NCBI GenBank assembly: GCA_013399695.1
Contig: VXAU01003163.1
Location: forward strand, 1,337,967 to 1,401,966
Reading direction: 5' to 3'
DNA: 64,000 bases
Source: Formicarius rufipectus
Taxonomy: Eukaryota > Chordata > Aves > Passeriformes > Formicariidae
This document shows, in pieces, positions 1 through 14,500 of the stretch (positions within the stretch are counted from its first letter, which is position 1; each line of letters starts with the position of its first letter). The notes beneath the pieces are model-generated. The model saw only the letters and a list, made by a program, of their open reading frames with translations. It ran no database searches and was not told where the DNA came from. Position numbers and translations under genes: made by a program.

Positions 1-3000
1 TATAGGCTACTCTTTGTTTTATCCATACTGTGATTTTAAGAGACAATAGTTGAAATTATTGAAAGACATAATTTCCTCTTGTGGAAATTAGCCTGGGCAA
101 TCATGCAGCAGCAATAAATTGGAATAGCTACTTAAATAGTATTTGTGAGATATAGTTTCATATTCTGCATATTTACTTATACTTGAAACAGGATTTACTG
201 GTTTAAGAAATTTTGATAATCTAAAAAAAAGAACCTGATAGGAGGACAAATTGGGAAGTACCCAGCTACATGCAATTTCCAATTAATAACTTCACACTTT
301 TAATATATTTCATCTCTAGTGATTGCCTCATATAGGTCTGTAACATTTCCTCTACTAACTAATTTCAATTAATTTGATGGCTGACAAACATTTGACAATG
401 ACATAGCAATTGCTGGTCAGGGTTCTGACATGCATCCTATGAATGAGAGACAATGAAAACTGTGCTTACAAAAGTCTCCAAAGTACTAAAAATACCTCTG
501 TTAATAAGATGTATTGTCTAGATATATATTTATATGGTAGAAGGCAAGAAGCTGGCTGTATCCGCATTAAATTGGACTTCCAGTCACATACTGATTTATT
601 TTTTTAAATAAGAATAAACAAATTTACGAGAAGTGACTCAGGAAATAGTATAGTATTCACTGGATGTCAGTTGTCATCGTCTAACTGTAACAGGAATCTA
701 TAAACTCTTGGTAGTTTATGCATGGGCACTAGAAACCTGCACAGAGAGCACAAGAGATAAAGGACAAGTGATTTTGGCTCAGACATAACATGTCACAAGT
801 GCTTGCATCAAGTGCCAGCCCGTTCATAGTCAAGTGGAAATACCTAAGTAAGCAAAAGTCAAAGGAAGGACTTCAGATAGAAATAGCTCTTCACTAAAGA
901 CAGTTACAGAACATGAAATGGTAGACTTGTCTTTAAGTATTGCATCCAACGTTTTACTAACAACTTCATCTGCATCTGCTAATATGTTTATATTCATTTA
1001 GAGTTGCAGAGATCATTCATTTACCTTCAGTATTAAAAAATGGAAGCTCTCATTACATTCAGTTCCATCACAAAAGGATCAGATAAACTGTAAAAATGGC
1101 TTTCCAGTGAGTCAAGCACATTTCAAGTCTGTACTTGTCTGTAACAGTGTCACAGAATTTGTGTACCTTAACACTGCAGTAATTTCAAGCTTGATTCTGA
1201 ACATACAAAATTTATATATATTATACATATGCCTGCTTTATTCTAGTTTAAAGACAATTACTGCTTTTGCTTTTATGCCTGTATTTTGCAAATATCAAGT
1301 CTTCATTACTAAAACAAAAAAAAAGGAGACCTCTCTGTACTAAAACACTACTTTTCAAACAGGTTATCACTGGACTTGATTTAGCCCTGAGCTATAGAAA
1401 GAGCAGATAGAGATTTGGTGGTGCAGAAGTGTCTGAAGGAAAGCTCTTCTAGAGACTGGGAGAATAGCTCCTGTGGTTGCCTTGCCCTCTACCGCAGATT
1501 GTACCAGGGGCATGTTAACTTATGTGCTGTGTGTGGCAGTGAATTTTGCCATTTGGAGAACAGCCTGCTGCGCACAGCAATGAACTCATCACCACACTGA
1601 AATGGCAGTCCTGACCTACTAAATCTGTAACCCAGAACTAATCCGATTCTTATGTTTTTTTTACCAACCCTACAATCTTGTGGTTCTTAACTGATGAACT
1701 ACTTTGTGCAATAGTAAAAGAACCCTGAACAAATGTTCTTTTCCAGGTATACATATAAATGTACTAATTCTTTCATTATATTATCCATTTAAGAAACAGA
1801 CTGAAGACATCTGCCACTTTCCTTGTTCTTCTGAAGTACTAACTCTCTGGAGCCTTAATCATGCATCACTAAAGTAAGCAGAAATTTGATCACTGATCTC
1901 AATGATCAAAGAATCAGACTGTAGAACATTATCCAGGTGTTTAGAATAAAATATGCTCCCAAACTAATTTTTAAGGAACAATAAAAAAAATTAATAACAG
2001 ACACTAATGGCAGGAGTGTTATTAGTTGCTCCAAATCACATTGTAGCTCCTCAGAGCTCATGATTCAAGTTCAATACAATATACAGCATCCTACCATTGA
2101 TGAACTCCCAGGTTGGCAAGCCTTCCCAGGCTTATATTTCCCCCATCTTCTTTTACTTTAATACTGAGTTTACAGTCAAAGTAGGATAATACAACAAGAA
2201 AAAAAAAAATCACAGTGGGTGTTCCTGCATGATTACCTTATAGGAATGGAATAATCCTTTATAAAGTTAGGCATCTGGACAAAGATAAACATCTATAAAG
2301 ACACTAAAATATGTATTGTCAATGATGGAAGGAAATGTCAGATTGCTAAAAAGCAGAGAACAGAGAAACCCAACAGAATATAAAAATTGCTGCTATACAG
2401 TAGGCTGAAATAAAATCTGTTAATTCAATTTTGGACACGTCATGAGAGCACTGAAGGTAAATCTAGTGCTCTCTGTCATAAAAAAATTTGGACAGTGTTC
2501 ACAGGCACATAGTGTAACTCTTGGGGATGTCCTGTGCAGGAATTGGACTCAATCATCTTTGTGGGTCCTTTTCAAATTAGCATATTCTGTGAAACGTAAA
2601 ATAATCAGTTCAGACTTCTCTGAAGCTGTGTTTAAAAAGGAAGGAAAAAAAATCACTGAAAATGCAGCACTCATAAACTGAGTTCAGAGAGAAGGTAAAA
2701 AATGTTACTTTTTCTTGGTTTACTTTGCTTTTCAAAAGCATGAAGGCTTCAGTTTCACCTCCTCTGAATCCTACCCAGCTGACTAGTGTGCCTTGACAGC
2801 TGTTCAAATTTATTTATATTATGCCTCCTCTAATGTCACTGATGTTAGTGACCACACTGTCCCTTTGCAGAGTCCTGAGGGGGGAGGGGGGAACAGATAA
2901 CTGCACTCAAGGACAGTTTTCTGTTACTATCAATACAAGTACTTGCAATTTTCTTTAATTGCCAGTTGCATTAACTAGCTCTAACCTGACAAACTCTAAA

Positions 3001-6000
3001 TGTCAAAAACTCTTAAAGTTCTTCAAACCACAGGAAAGTCTTTTAAGCTGAACAGCTATCGAGCTTACGTGTGGCTGGCATCACCACAAGGAAAGTAGGC
3101 GTAGAGTACAGAAAAAAAATCCCACAAAATCAAGCAAAATATTCAAAACTCTCCTTGAACATGCCAATTAGTCTTTATTATAATTACCATAGGAGTGTTC
3201 AGGAATATCAAGTCTGGGTCAGGAATCTAAAGACCACAAAAATCTGACAAAATCTGACCACAAAGAGCCTATAGCCTAAATACTATCATCACAGAGCAAT
3301 ACTATATTTGTACTGTAGTGCCAATCCCACATACTCACAGCTTCCTCTGATCAGAGGGTTTTGGAAACTTTCATTTTTGCAGTGCATTTTGTAATCTCAG
3401 GAAATAGAAACATTTTGTCTTTAGTCCTGGCATACAACACCTTTGAACTTAGTAAGTGAAAACATCATGTAAAACCCTGTGTTCTTGTGTTTCTGAGGAG
3501 CCACCAACCAAACATGAGTATTCCTGAGTTCCTAAGACCACAAAGAAGACTATATTCTTTCACAACTGCATTCTCTACAGCTTTCTTCTCCAGACTCAGA
3601 CCAGTAAGGCTGAACAACCTTGGTATTCCTTCTACAAAGAAAAGTGTGCAGCATCCAAGGCCAGCTGATACTCTCTGACTCTGCAGGTGGTCCTTAGGGA
3701 CAGGAGAAAGGGAAGGCAGAGAAAACGCAGTGCAGAATAAATACTTTTAGGGAGGGAAGCACAAAGTGCCCAGGTGTAACCCGGATGGACCAGTGCCCTC
3801 CCTCTCCCATTTCTTTCCAGGACTAGAAGTTACCTTCCTGTTTGCAGCACAACAGAGATGGCAGGACAGGCACTGTGCAACACAGGATCAAAGATATCTT
3901 CTTTGTATGTGATACAAAAAAACCCTACTGTTAATATTAGAAAACATATGTATCCTATAACTTGTGGGAAAGAATGTGTAAAACTGTGAGAGAGGATATG
4001 GAGAAGGAGATAGAAGTCACGTAGGCCGAAGTTAGGGAAATATAAATCACTAATACAATTAACTATAGAATTTCTGTAGCCAATCAGAATGTAGTAGAAA
4101 GAAGAAAACAGGAAATTTTGCCAGGACTGATTTAGTCAGCGTTTTTACAGCAAAAACTAAGAGAACAGAGCATGCGCAGAGAGCAGAGGTCAAGAGTTTA
4201 AACTGAAGAAGACTACACGGTGCGACCACCTAAGAGATGAAGAAAAGGAAAAGACCACCACAGTATAAGACTGCACATGTCCCAGCAAGGGACTGACCTC
4301 ACTGGAAAGGTGTAAAATGACGTTGAGAAGAGGGACCACCTTCATAAGATTTCCTGTCTTTCAAAATGTATAAATGTTTAAGTTTTGCTGAGAGAGATAA
4401 GTGAGTTTGGAGGAGCGATCCCCCTCACTTCCAGCGCTGAATAAACAAATACCTGCTACTCAAAGATAAAAATCTCTGAGTGGTTTTTATTAGCCAGGCT
4501 TTTTGGCATCATATGTGATGGCAGCCAGGTAGGAGGATGGCCAGAAGCACTATCCCTCTCCTTGCCCCCACAGCACATCTGCACCATTAAGTGGAGATGA
4601 ATACACATTTATTTACATTCACAGCTGTGTAATAAATATATTTCTAAAGGAGGTTCAGGACTTCCAGCAGGACAAAGCCAGCTCAGACCGAAAGAGAAGG
4701 GAAACAGCCCTCTTGAAGGATCTTTGTGTTGCTAGAGGCCACTGACTACAGTAAGTGATGGGGAGAAGCATTAATGAATCTGCAGCACAGAGGTATTGGG
4801 GAACCACAAAGGTAAAAAGAGAAAGACTGCCCTTGCAGAGAAACACAGTAAGGGATTTGTTTTATTTGTGTGGAAGAGTAACTATACTGGAATTGAGATC
4901 AGAGTTGGATCTGTTCGGGCTTAGGGTTCATTTTGTGGGAATATGAGGTGGGGGAATGAAGAATGTGGAGTATCATGTGCAGTGAGTCATAACAACATGG
5001 GGCAGGAAGAATGTGGAGGGATGCACAGAAAGACCAAATATTCACAAAAAAAGATCACCCTTATCTCCCTTAAGCTAAGGTTTGAGAACTGCTATACCAG
5101 AGCTGCTGAGATCTTTCAGTGAAATTCCTGTGTGAACTGAAAAGGTCACTTGTTCCCTAGGAACCTGCCTGAACACAGCAGCTTAGCTCACTAAGATCAT
5201 ATAATACCTAAACCCTTGCCACAGTTAATAAAAATTATTAAAAAAACCCAACACAAAACAATACAGAGATATGAATTACTTCTAAGTTCCAATGAAGTGA
5301 CTGAAGAATGGTGTGATGGCTGCAAATCTGTATTTCAAGGTCCCTGAGCACCTACCTGTATATGCCAGTATAAATTTTTGCATTATGCAATAAACCATTA
5401 AATATTCCAATGGCATTTAGTGTCCAGTCCATGAAGCTGAGTATCTTTTTTATATGATTAGTATGTCCATACACACAGACACACTATATTCAGACATGGG
5501 AAACGTCCTCCGCCTCACATCAGTCACACTTAAGTCCCTTTCCACTGATGAAGAGATGGGGTTGAGAAGATCTTTAAACACAGGAGTAGCTTGTTTTCTG
5601 AGTCAGCAGCATCCTCTATTGGCAAGCATAGCACTCTGGTCTTGCTAGCTCAGATGAGCAACAAAAGTAGGTTCCAGTTATGAAAGCACACAGTCAAAAG
5701 CAGTAAACACAAAATTCTGGCTTTAAGTTTAGCAGCAATCTATTTTGCTAATTGTCCTTCTTACATAAATTGCTAATCAGTACGTGATAACTACTGTTCT
5801 TCACTGCAATGCATCTTTTTATTCTATCGTAGCTCTTGCTAACAGAGCCTGTGGGAACAAATATATATTCCTTGTACCTCCTTGCACCCTTTCACAAAGC
5901 TAGAGAGCACAAAAACATTCAGATTCTTCTCTAATTTCCTAAAATTGCACTTAGTCTCTCTTACTCTCTCAGTGTCTCTGATGCCAAATGCCTGCACCAG

Positions 6001-8258
6001 AAATCAAGCTCTCTGATAACCGTAAGTATAGGCATTATTCCAAGAATGTTGTAATGGAACAAATGAAAGTTTTCCCTAGACAAGTTGTTAACCTCAGCGT
6101 AAGAACTTATGAAAGCTGTAAACCAACATGGGAACAAAATAAATCTCTGCATCACAACTCTTTAACCCCCTGAAGGGACTACTGTTGTAGATTTCTGTTC
6201 TGGAATTGTTGAGAAAACTCTGCATCCTTCTTCAACAGACATTTCACTAAGGTGTATCAAGCAGCATATCCAGTATGCAGTACCCTCAGGCCTCATATAA
6301 AAGAATTCCTGAGAAGTAATAATAGATTGATAAGTAAGTTTCATGGAATTCCACCTCTTCAAATACACAAAGGTGAAAAAGTGTTTGTCTATAAAAAGCT
6401 AAAAAAAGTCACTAATGGGCAGGGTAAGGGATGTTCTTTTATTTACAGTCTCAGAGAAAAGCAGGACATACCTGTAATCCCAAAAAGCAGCGCTAGAAAA
6501 ATCAGTATGTTACAACTGTGATGCTCTAGATGCACATACACTTCAAGCAGAATAAAAAAGTAAAAAAAAAATTGCTGAGAAATGACAGCAGTGTTAAACA
6601 AAACATAAGACCTGCATTGACAAATCACTGTCCCAAAACCAAGAGTAGAATACAACATCCTGAGTTTGGGGAAAAGAATAAACAAAATGTTTTTATAGGA
6701 CACTGAGCTAATTTAGACTAACATAAATTCTAGGACTTATTTTCATATCAAACATATGTGCCCACATTGCTGATGACAACAACTGAAGTACAAATGAACA
6801 AGTAAATGAAAAACATTATTTCTTGGACTACACACAACCACCATAAACCAAATGACTATATTTAGACTATGTTTAGATTTGCTGCATTGTTGATCCAAAA
6901 GGTGAAAAGGCAGGACAGTCTTGAACAAATACTACAATATATCATAAAAGTTTGTGGCTTTGTGTAAAAAAAGAGCATTGTAAAATATCCTATCCACCCA
7001 TTTACTGGAATCATCTACTGTTATGCAGCACAGCATATTACTGTTACATCGTGTGATGCAGCACTTCCCCCCCATAGCCTAAGAATACACTCCTATTATC
7101 AAGGGTCACATATTAGAGTAAGTCCTATTTTCAACATTTTAAATAAACACCTCCACCACCCCCAACACATAGTGAAAGCCATCATACCAACTGAATAAAT
7201 GAAAGCCTAAAAACATCTCTTCTCCAGCCACTAAGAAGTGCCCCACACCTATAACAAATTCTTGTGGTAAATTCTTTCAGACTGTGAAGTATAATGTCAA
7301 CTGCAGTCTAGTGGAGCTAGGGAGAAAGTTTCCCACTTTGAAAAGTTTTAACAATCCACATGTCTGAAAGCTGGAAGAATTAAAGCGTAATACATTTTTC
7401 TGAATAGGGCAATTAGACTTTCTCCATGTTCAATCTGTATTTCTATGTGTTTATAAAAGGAAATTGCAATCTACACTTACACAAAGGAGGGGAAAAGTAA
7501 AAAAAATATTTCCAGTATACATTTTACAATTATTTTAATTGTATCTCTTTTTCAAACACACTGATAAATAAATAGAGATACAAAAATGTCATTATACATA
7601 TGTAGTACAATTCAATCACTACAAGTATCTTATTCAAAGATGTTACTTTTGTTATTTGAGTACTCTGCCAACATCCTTACAAATGAGTCTGAATTTTTAT
7701 TTTCCACTAAAGTAAGCTATTGGGATTGCAATCACAAACCCTGTGATAAGCAGAGTGTTTCAAATACCCAGAGAAAGATAACCTATAAAATGAGTCAAAA
7801 CCCAAAACTGACATTGACTGTGTATCCTCTGTATTTAAAATATAATGAGTTTGATGCTATCATATTGATTGTTTTATCTTCTGCAAGCTTGTTCTTGAGA
7901 GACTAGTGATCATGATGCATGAAGCAGGATGAAGAGTCAGACTGCTATCCAGTGTTTTGAGTGTGCTAATGATAACTGTTATTCAAATTAAATGATACCA
8001 AAGTAGCGAAAACTCATAGAAACTAAAATTTATTTTCATCTGAAGAAAGTATCATAACTACCCACCTCTCCCCTAAAAATCCAAGTGTACCCATATGAAC
8101 AATTATGCAAACAGAATAGCAACAAAAATTCCATGAAGATTTACTGCAGTAAAGGTCCAAGTACTGCCTCATCAATTTTCTAAATGTTTAGCAATAGCTC
8201 ATCTGACAAGAGATAACCTTTCCCAATTAACTGATACACATCCATACTCAAAACTTAC
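1..8258 (-). other. CFAP97: CFAP97 intron 4 (and possibly 3' flank), partial
   Basis: This block lies downstream of the exon ending at 8259 on the minus strand. It should be the intron before the C-terminal CFAP97 exon. I looked on the minus strand for the expected continuation after Glu-Asn-Leu (a leucine/lysine-rich helix, then a serine/arginine-rich C-terminus) and did not find it, so that exon is probably outside the window. The sequence is AT-rich, and all open frames are under about 110 codons and look like chance. The one structured item is the LTR-like element near 3.96-4.51 kb. Confidence 0.6.
3962..4511 (+). mobile_element. Probable solo LTR of an endogenous retrovirus
   Basis: The stretch has the layout of a retroviral LTR. 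A CCAAT motif (CCAATCAG, about 4080) is followed by a TATA-like box (TATAAATG, about 4370). About 70 nt further on is an AATAAA polyadenylation signal (about 4440), then a short U5-like tail ending GGCATCA. A TG start is available at 3962, but the 5' edge is uncertain. An 8-bp direct repeat TATGTGAT occurs at 3906-3913 and 4512-4519, which would put the edges at 3914-4511; however, the left terminus would then not be TG. No gag, pol or env reading frame follows, so this is a solo LTR or LTR remnant. I do not recognise the family. Confidence 0.5.
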
Positions 8259-8521
8259 CAGGTTTTCTCTTTCAATTCTTTGTTGCTCTTTTTGCCTGTT
8301 GAGGGCACTGTGGTACAATCTAGGAGGAGGTGCAGATGTCTTCTTCAACGTGGTACTTCTTCTTGGCCTTGCAGACTGCCTGGACAGTTCTTTCAGCAAC
8401 CTTTGATTTTCCCGATCAATCTGTCTTACTTCTTCATTTGTGAAAGAATAATTTTTCCTTATTCCTTTAGATGGCTGATTGATGGTTAGTGTTTGTTCTT
8501 TTTTCTCCAGCTGTAAAAAAG
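8259..8521 (-). CDS. CFAP97: CFAP97 coding exon 4 (KIAA1430/Hemingway domain)
   Basis: This exon encodes residues about 310-397 of CFAP97, a protein of cilia and flagella; the Drosophila relative Hemingway is needed for motile cilia and sperm axonemes. The translated exon contains the family's hallmark core, NYSFTNEEVRQIDRENQRLL, followed by KELSRQ and a second conserved block, LYHSALNRQKEQQRIERENL. It is basic and helical. The acceptor is TTTTAAAG before CTTTTTTACAG, and the donor is CTG/GTAAGT, with GT at 8258-8257. The exon starts with two bases that complete an alanine codon begun by the exon at 16175-16246 (phase 1) and ends in phase 0. Reading past the donor gives a short unrelated tail (VSFEYGC...), so the splice is needed. 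The remaining C-terminal residues are not in this window. The identification rests on remembered strong similarity to human CFAP97. Confidence 0.93.
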
Positions 8522-11500
8522 CTTTAAAATAGCAAACAGTGAAATAAATATGCAGATTAGAAAACACAGCTTCAGGAAGCTGGTATTAGAAATAAATTAC
8601 AGAATCAAGAATTAAACCATAAATTAGTATTAAGATGTTGGCACATAGAAAAATATTTCAACTGTGCTCCAATGTTCATCTAACGTATCGGTCTCAGACG
8701 AGAGGCAGAATAAAAGTTGTGCTTCAGAGAGAAAACTGACACTGGGAAAGCATAACTCAGAAACACAATGTGCACTCCCTGAAGTGATTTTCTTGATTCT
8801 TTGCTCCTGAAGCAATCTTACATCATGCTGGTGCAGCAAATAAAAAGGAAATTACAAAAAATAAATTTAATGGCTGGAAATGAGTGAGCACATATAACAG
8901 AAGAAAAACTACCAAGGCCTGGCAATTTTAAACAGCAAACCAACAACAATCAAACCATGACGTAAGGTTTCAAGACAAAGAATGCACACTTAAAAATACA
9001 TAGCAAGTCAGACTTGCAAAACTGCAAGATAAGATAACTCTTAGCCAGAGCCAGCTATGTTTATCATAGTTCCACTAGAGCTTTGCTGTTGATCTATTTC
9101 CAAGTCTTTGCTTTCTAAAGCTCTGCAGCACATCCTCTGGCAACTGCTTTAAGCACTGTGCTGTCATGTATTGCCCCATCAAACCACTGCATTATTTATG
9201 GTACAGGAATGGCAGTACATTAGATTAAACAGATTTTTGGAGCTGAGACACAAGCCTTACTCAAGCCATTCCCTACACTCGTCCAGTGACACATTGTCTC
9301 CAGAAGACCCACCCTCACTCTTACCCCTAAAAAGCCCCAGACAAGCAAAAGAAGTAAACAAAGTAGAAAGAAAAAAAATAACCAGGCATGCAGTAATAAT
9401 TCCTCAGCAAACACTTCCACATTAGCAATCTGTTGGCAAAGGATGTCTCAGTCAGCCTATAACAGCTTAAAACCCTCAAAGAATCATGAGCATTCTCTTA
9501 CTTCAAATCCAAATGAAAACTTTCTTGCAGTACCTCAATGGAGCTTATTTCAGAAATGATGCAAGTAAATACTGCTACTGTCTTTGAGAAATTTAGAAAC
9601 AGTACCCAAAAAGCAAAAGCCAAACACTTCATGAATGTCAACATCCCTCTGGAAATTAGTAAGCTTGCTCCATCAGTATGCCAGTGAATATAGCCAAGTA
9701 CTGCCCCTAGGCAGCTCTAATTGTGAGGTTACCCATATTAGTAAATATTGCTTTCATTTGTCAAGAGAAGATCCAAATCACCTCAAAACCAAGACAGCAT
9801 ACAAACTAACACAGACCAAGTGTGTCAACCAACAGATTAATAAAATATAAATGTCCTGAAAAACATCTTGACAGTTTACTAAGTTAATCCCAAGGGATGT
9901 CCAGCCATCAACATCATTGGAGGAAACAGACCTGGAATGAGACCCATCTGGATAAGTCTACAAGGGACAAAAAGAAATGCAAAGAAAATCGCGAGAACCA
10001 TACAATTCCCATGACAACACCAGTTGCAGCATACCTCTCAGTAGAAAATTATTAAATATGTCTTTATGGGAACATGCAAAACCAGCACTGCAGAACTCGA
10101 GTGGAAGAAAGTAATCCGAACGACCACCTCAAGAAGATTATATGTTACATAATGGATGACTGTATTATTATGGATCTATGAAAGGTAATTTTACCTTTTG
10201 TCATATATCCATGGCATCTCACAGGTTAAAGACCGCACATCATATGGGAGAGTGGAAATCAGGTTGTGGCAAAGAACAGCTGCTGAACTCAAGTCCTTAC
10301 TTAGCTTTGTGGCACTGATGCTATTGGTGATGAAGTTGCTTATAAAAGACATTTAAACTTCTGAATAGCTATCAGTGCAAATTTACAGCAACTCCTCTTT
10401 CTATGAAAGGTATGAACTAGTGAAATTCAACTTAAAGCAGTGGTATTCTGGATGAAGACCTTTTCAATTAGAAATACATGTTTCATGTCTTCAGTGGTAC
10501 ATGACTTCTAATTCTCTATAAGACACAAGCTGGCTATAGTTTGGCAAAGACCCTATATGCCTGTGATGCAGCTATGAAGCAATGAAGAGATTAATGCTTC
10601 AAGGTAATTATTTTCTGACTTGCTCACTTTTCTGGTAAACCCCTGATAGGTGTGATGAAAAAACAAATCCAGAGCAGGAACATGGAACAAACACCTTTCC
10701 CTTTCCCCCACTGCTGGTCAGTAAATGCTTCAAAAAACAATGATTCAAGGTACCCTGCAGCAATTGCTACACACAGGGCTCAATAAAAACTGAGTTACTT
10801 TGCCACTCAGATCTCCAGGGGGTAGTGGTGCGCAACGTCCGTAGCATTGAACACCACGCTATTTTACCAGAAAGAACCTCTAGGTAATTAGTAGGATTAG
10901 TATCTATGTACACATCCATGCATTGCTATACTGGATACCACTTCTTATATATATGTAAATTAAGCATGACCAAATCTTACCAACTTTACTCTCATCTTCT
11001 AGTCATATTGATCCTTGCCCCCTCGCCCCTCCCGGCAACAGACAGACTTTACTTTTTTCATTCATCTCTTCCTTAGCCTTTCATAAGTCTTCAATGTATT
11101 TCACTTCATCAGTACCTCATCAACACCTTTTATCACCTCACCACGAAGACTGCCTTTCACACTTGTGCTAGTCAGAAAAAGACTCCAGCCCACTTTTTTC
11201 AGTATGTTGTGCATTCTTAGCCTCATTATTATTTATTTTTAGTGCAGAAGCTGACTTTACTACTGCCAGCAGCTTTCTGACAACTCTTAAGACCTTGCTA
11301 ACACTCAATTTATCACAACTCAAAGACAATATATTAATATAGTGAAAGAATTAACTGCAAAGTTATTCAAAGTTATTCTGCAAAGCTATTCAGTGAAGAC
11401 TGAGCAAGACTGACAAAATCAAGTAATCCATTGATACACTGTTGAATTACAGAAGACTCATTCATTTTGCACTAGAAATTCAGACACAATACAACACATG

Positions 11501-14500
11501 CAGCAGCAAGTTTTTTTCAGGCGAATGGAATGAAAAGATCGATCTCAAACTCTCCAGTGCCTCACTAGTTTCTTCAGTTCCTCAAATGATCATTTTATCA
11601 GCCTTCTGTATGATGCAAAAACTACATTTGAAAATTCACAACTAGCTATTTGCACCAACAGTGCTGCAAAACACCAAGGCACTGGATCAGGTAACTCAGT
11701 AAAAGTAGTTGGTTTGATGGTCTTTAGGTTGGTAATAATAAACTAGAGTTGTGTTTTACTTAGTTAAGATTTATGTTAAGGAAGAATTTAAGCTGCAAAC
11801 ACTACTTCAAAGCAAACCATAATTTACTGAATCCTACCTATAGATGATCTTCTCTAAACCATGCAAGAGCAACATTGATTTTCTTAGGAACTGTGTCACA
11901 GGAGACTTTAAAGTTTAGCAGAAAAAACGACTACCAGTAGAAAAAAATCCATGCTATGTCATTTTACTGGAAAAGTATCAGTAATGCTACAGCATAAATG
12001 CTTGTTCCTAACAAAAGAAGCAGAAGGCAGGGGACATCCCTGAAATCACTCCTCTTTAAATGATGCTCAGATATATCACAGAAGAAATCTAGAGCAGTGA
12101 GCAAAAACTCCTGCGGGTCTTTCTGGAGCAGAGGTGACACCCTTTCCATGGTTCAGAAAGAGACTTCTGACCGCCAAACCTCAAATCAGCAGTAATAGTT
12201 GTCACTGCTACTGAAGTTAACTGGCTGAAAAATCTGCCCAACCTGCTTCTGCAAAGCACCACTTACACAGCATCATACTCCTATTTTCCACACGCTATGA
12301 CAGAAACTAGGTAATATGCAGTAAATGCACTTCACCATTCACTGGCAACAATACTGATTTCATGGCAAAGCCAGTAGGTGTCTAAGAGAGGCCAGCATAT
12401 GCCTGCAAAACCAGAGACAATTCACCATCAATAACCAAAACTCATACTATTCTTTAATCACAATTCCTAAGGGTTTGTTGAAGGCCTCTGGGGAGAGAAA
12501 GAAACCATAAAGCACAGAGGAGATTATCACTTTGAAGTCGCATGCAAAAGATGTCATAAAAGCAATCAAAAGGGCCCCTCAGGGCTGCTTCTTTGCCTGC
12601 TGCATGGTTTTTAACAGTGTATTTAGGGTTTCTGACTTCAAAAGGAAGCTTTCATTAATATTTTAGCCGTGGTTTGGTCATCTGGGTTTACCTTGGTGCA
12701 TATCAGTTCTTACAGGGAGAATGTCCTTTTCAGGTACAAATTTTCCCTATTTAAATATGCTTAAATAGGGCTGCTAGTTACCTCTTGAAGTCATAAGAAA
12801 GACAACAGACACTCTGCAAGTGCTGAACTTTTTTTGCCCATAATTACACATATTCTCATGGATGTTGGGAAAGTCTGGATCTCACCATAATCTTACATAT
12901 TTACCATCTGTTTTCAAACTCAAAATACAAGAATAAGCTAATAATTGCTCTTCTACCTCAATATGAGTTTCTAGATCTGTGAAAACAAAGCATATACACA
13001 AATACATGCATAGAGTTAGTTCAAATTCTGAAAATACAAACTAAATGAAACTCAGTAGAAAAGCTATTTATGTTTAGTTCAACCCTACAGTCTGGGTATC
13101 TATATATTTCAGTGTCTACCTTAAATTTAGATACTGCTTAACAGTTACTGTACAAATATATGAGCTCAGCAAGAATGAGAACACAGATAACATATCTCTA
13201 AGAATACTAAGTTTCAGTTATCAAAAACTTTTTCTGTTTCCTGAGTGACAAATTACAGGAGAAAAAAAAAAAAAAAGAAAAAAAAAGTGAAAGCAATTGC
13301 TACAGGTTCAGTTGAAGCTGCTATTTAACTTTCTATGATAGATTTTATTCATGAATATGGAGCTTTTACTTTCATAATAATGATTTTTACATCACAGTGC
13401 TTTTCACATGGGGAGCTCTGACTATTTTAAAAATCTAAGGCACAGAAGAGGCAAAAAGATTTATCAGCACAGAGGTCAGTGAGAGCTTCAAGGACAAAAC
13501 TGGTCTTTAGGCTGTGGCCAATTGCCCTACTTACCCCATCGCACCACCTCCTCAAGTTAATAATAGCTAATACCATGGATTTACAGACTAATTCTCACAG
13601 ACACTTCAGTAAAATAAGCAGGCATCAACCCCATTTTACAGACAAGAAAACATGAAGTGCTAAATTCTTCAGCACTGTATATACCTTGGGCAATCCCACC
13701 GTATTGATATGAAACGAATCCAAATAGAGATACACAGCAACTTTAGCAGACAATTCTATTCTGAACTAGAGAAATTGAGAGACTTGCCTAAGGAAAGAAG
13801 CATAGCATCAATTACATTATCTGTGAGATTTTACTTTCTCAGAATGGCAAAACTGAACATTTGGGTTCTATACGGACAAGTATAGCTTTAGGAGTTGTAA
13901 AGGCATGATAATTTTTTTAAACATATTTTCTTTAAATCCTTAAAAATGAATAGTTTTCAATATGAACAAAAGTATGTATCAAGGGCATATAACGGCAACA
14001 TTTTCTAAATGCTTCAAACTAATTCTGCTTTAAGATACATAAACTACCTTGCTGCCTAATAACCAGATTCTTGCTCTAGTCCAAAACTTGCTCTTTGAAC
14101 ACCATGCACTTTGTACAGAATTCTTTCCTTTCTTCATTCTTGCAATTATATATATATATACATATTTTAATACATGAGATTCTAGTCTGCCCAAACGTTC
14201 ACACTGGTAAGGTGAACAATCGTACAAAATTAATTACTGTGTGCTCCCTTGAAACAACTCAGTAACAGATCACATGGAAATTCAGCAAGTTTCTTGGGGA
14301 CCTTGGGAAATTAAACTTGTATAACTGCTGTAAATGCTTAGGTCCTGCTATATGACAAGAATATTTGACAAAAATTTTAAACAAAATGCTTCATTGGTAT
14401 AGATTACTGGAAGACTATCATACTTTAAAACCAAATCATGATCATTTAAATATTCTTTCATGCCTCAGGTCTGGACTTAACAGTGTTCTCACTTCAAGCA

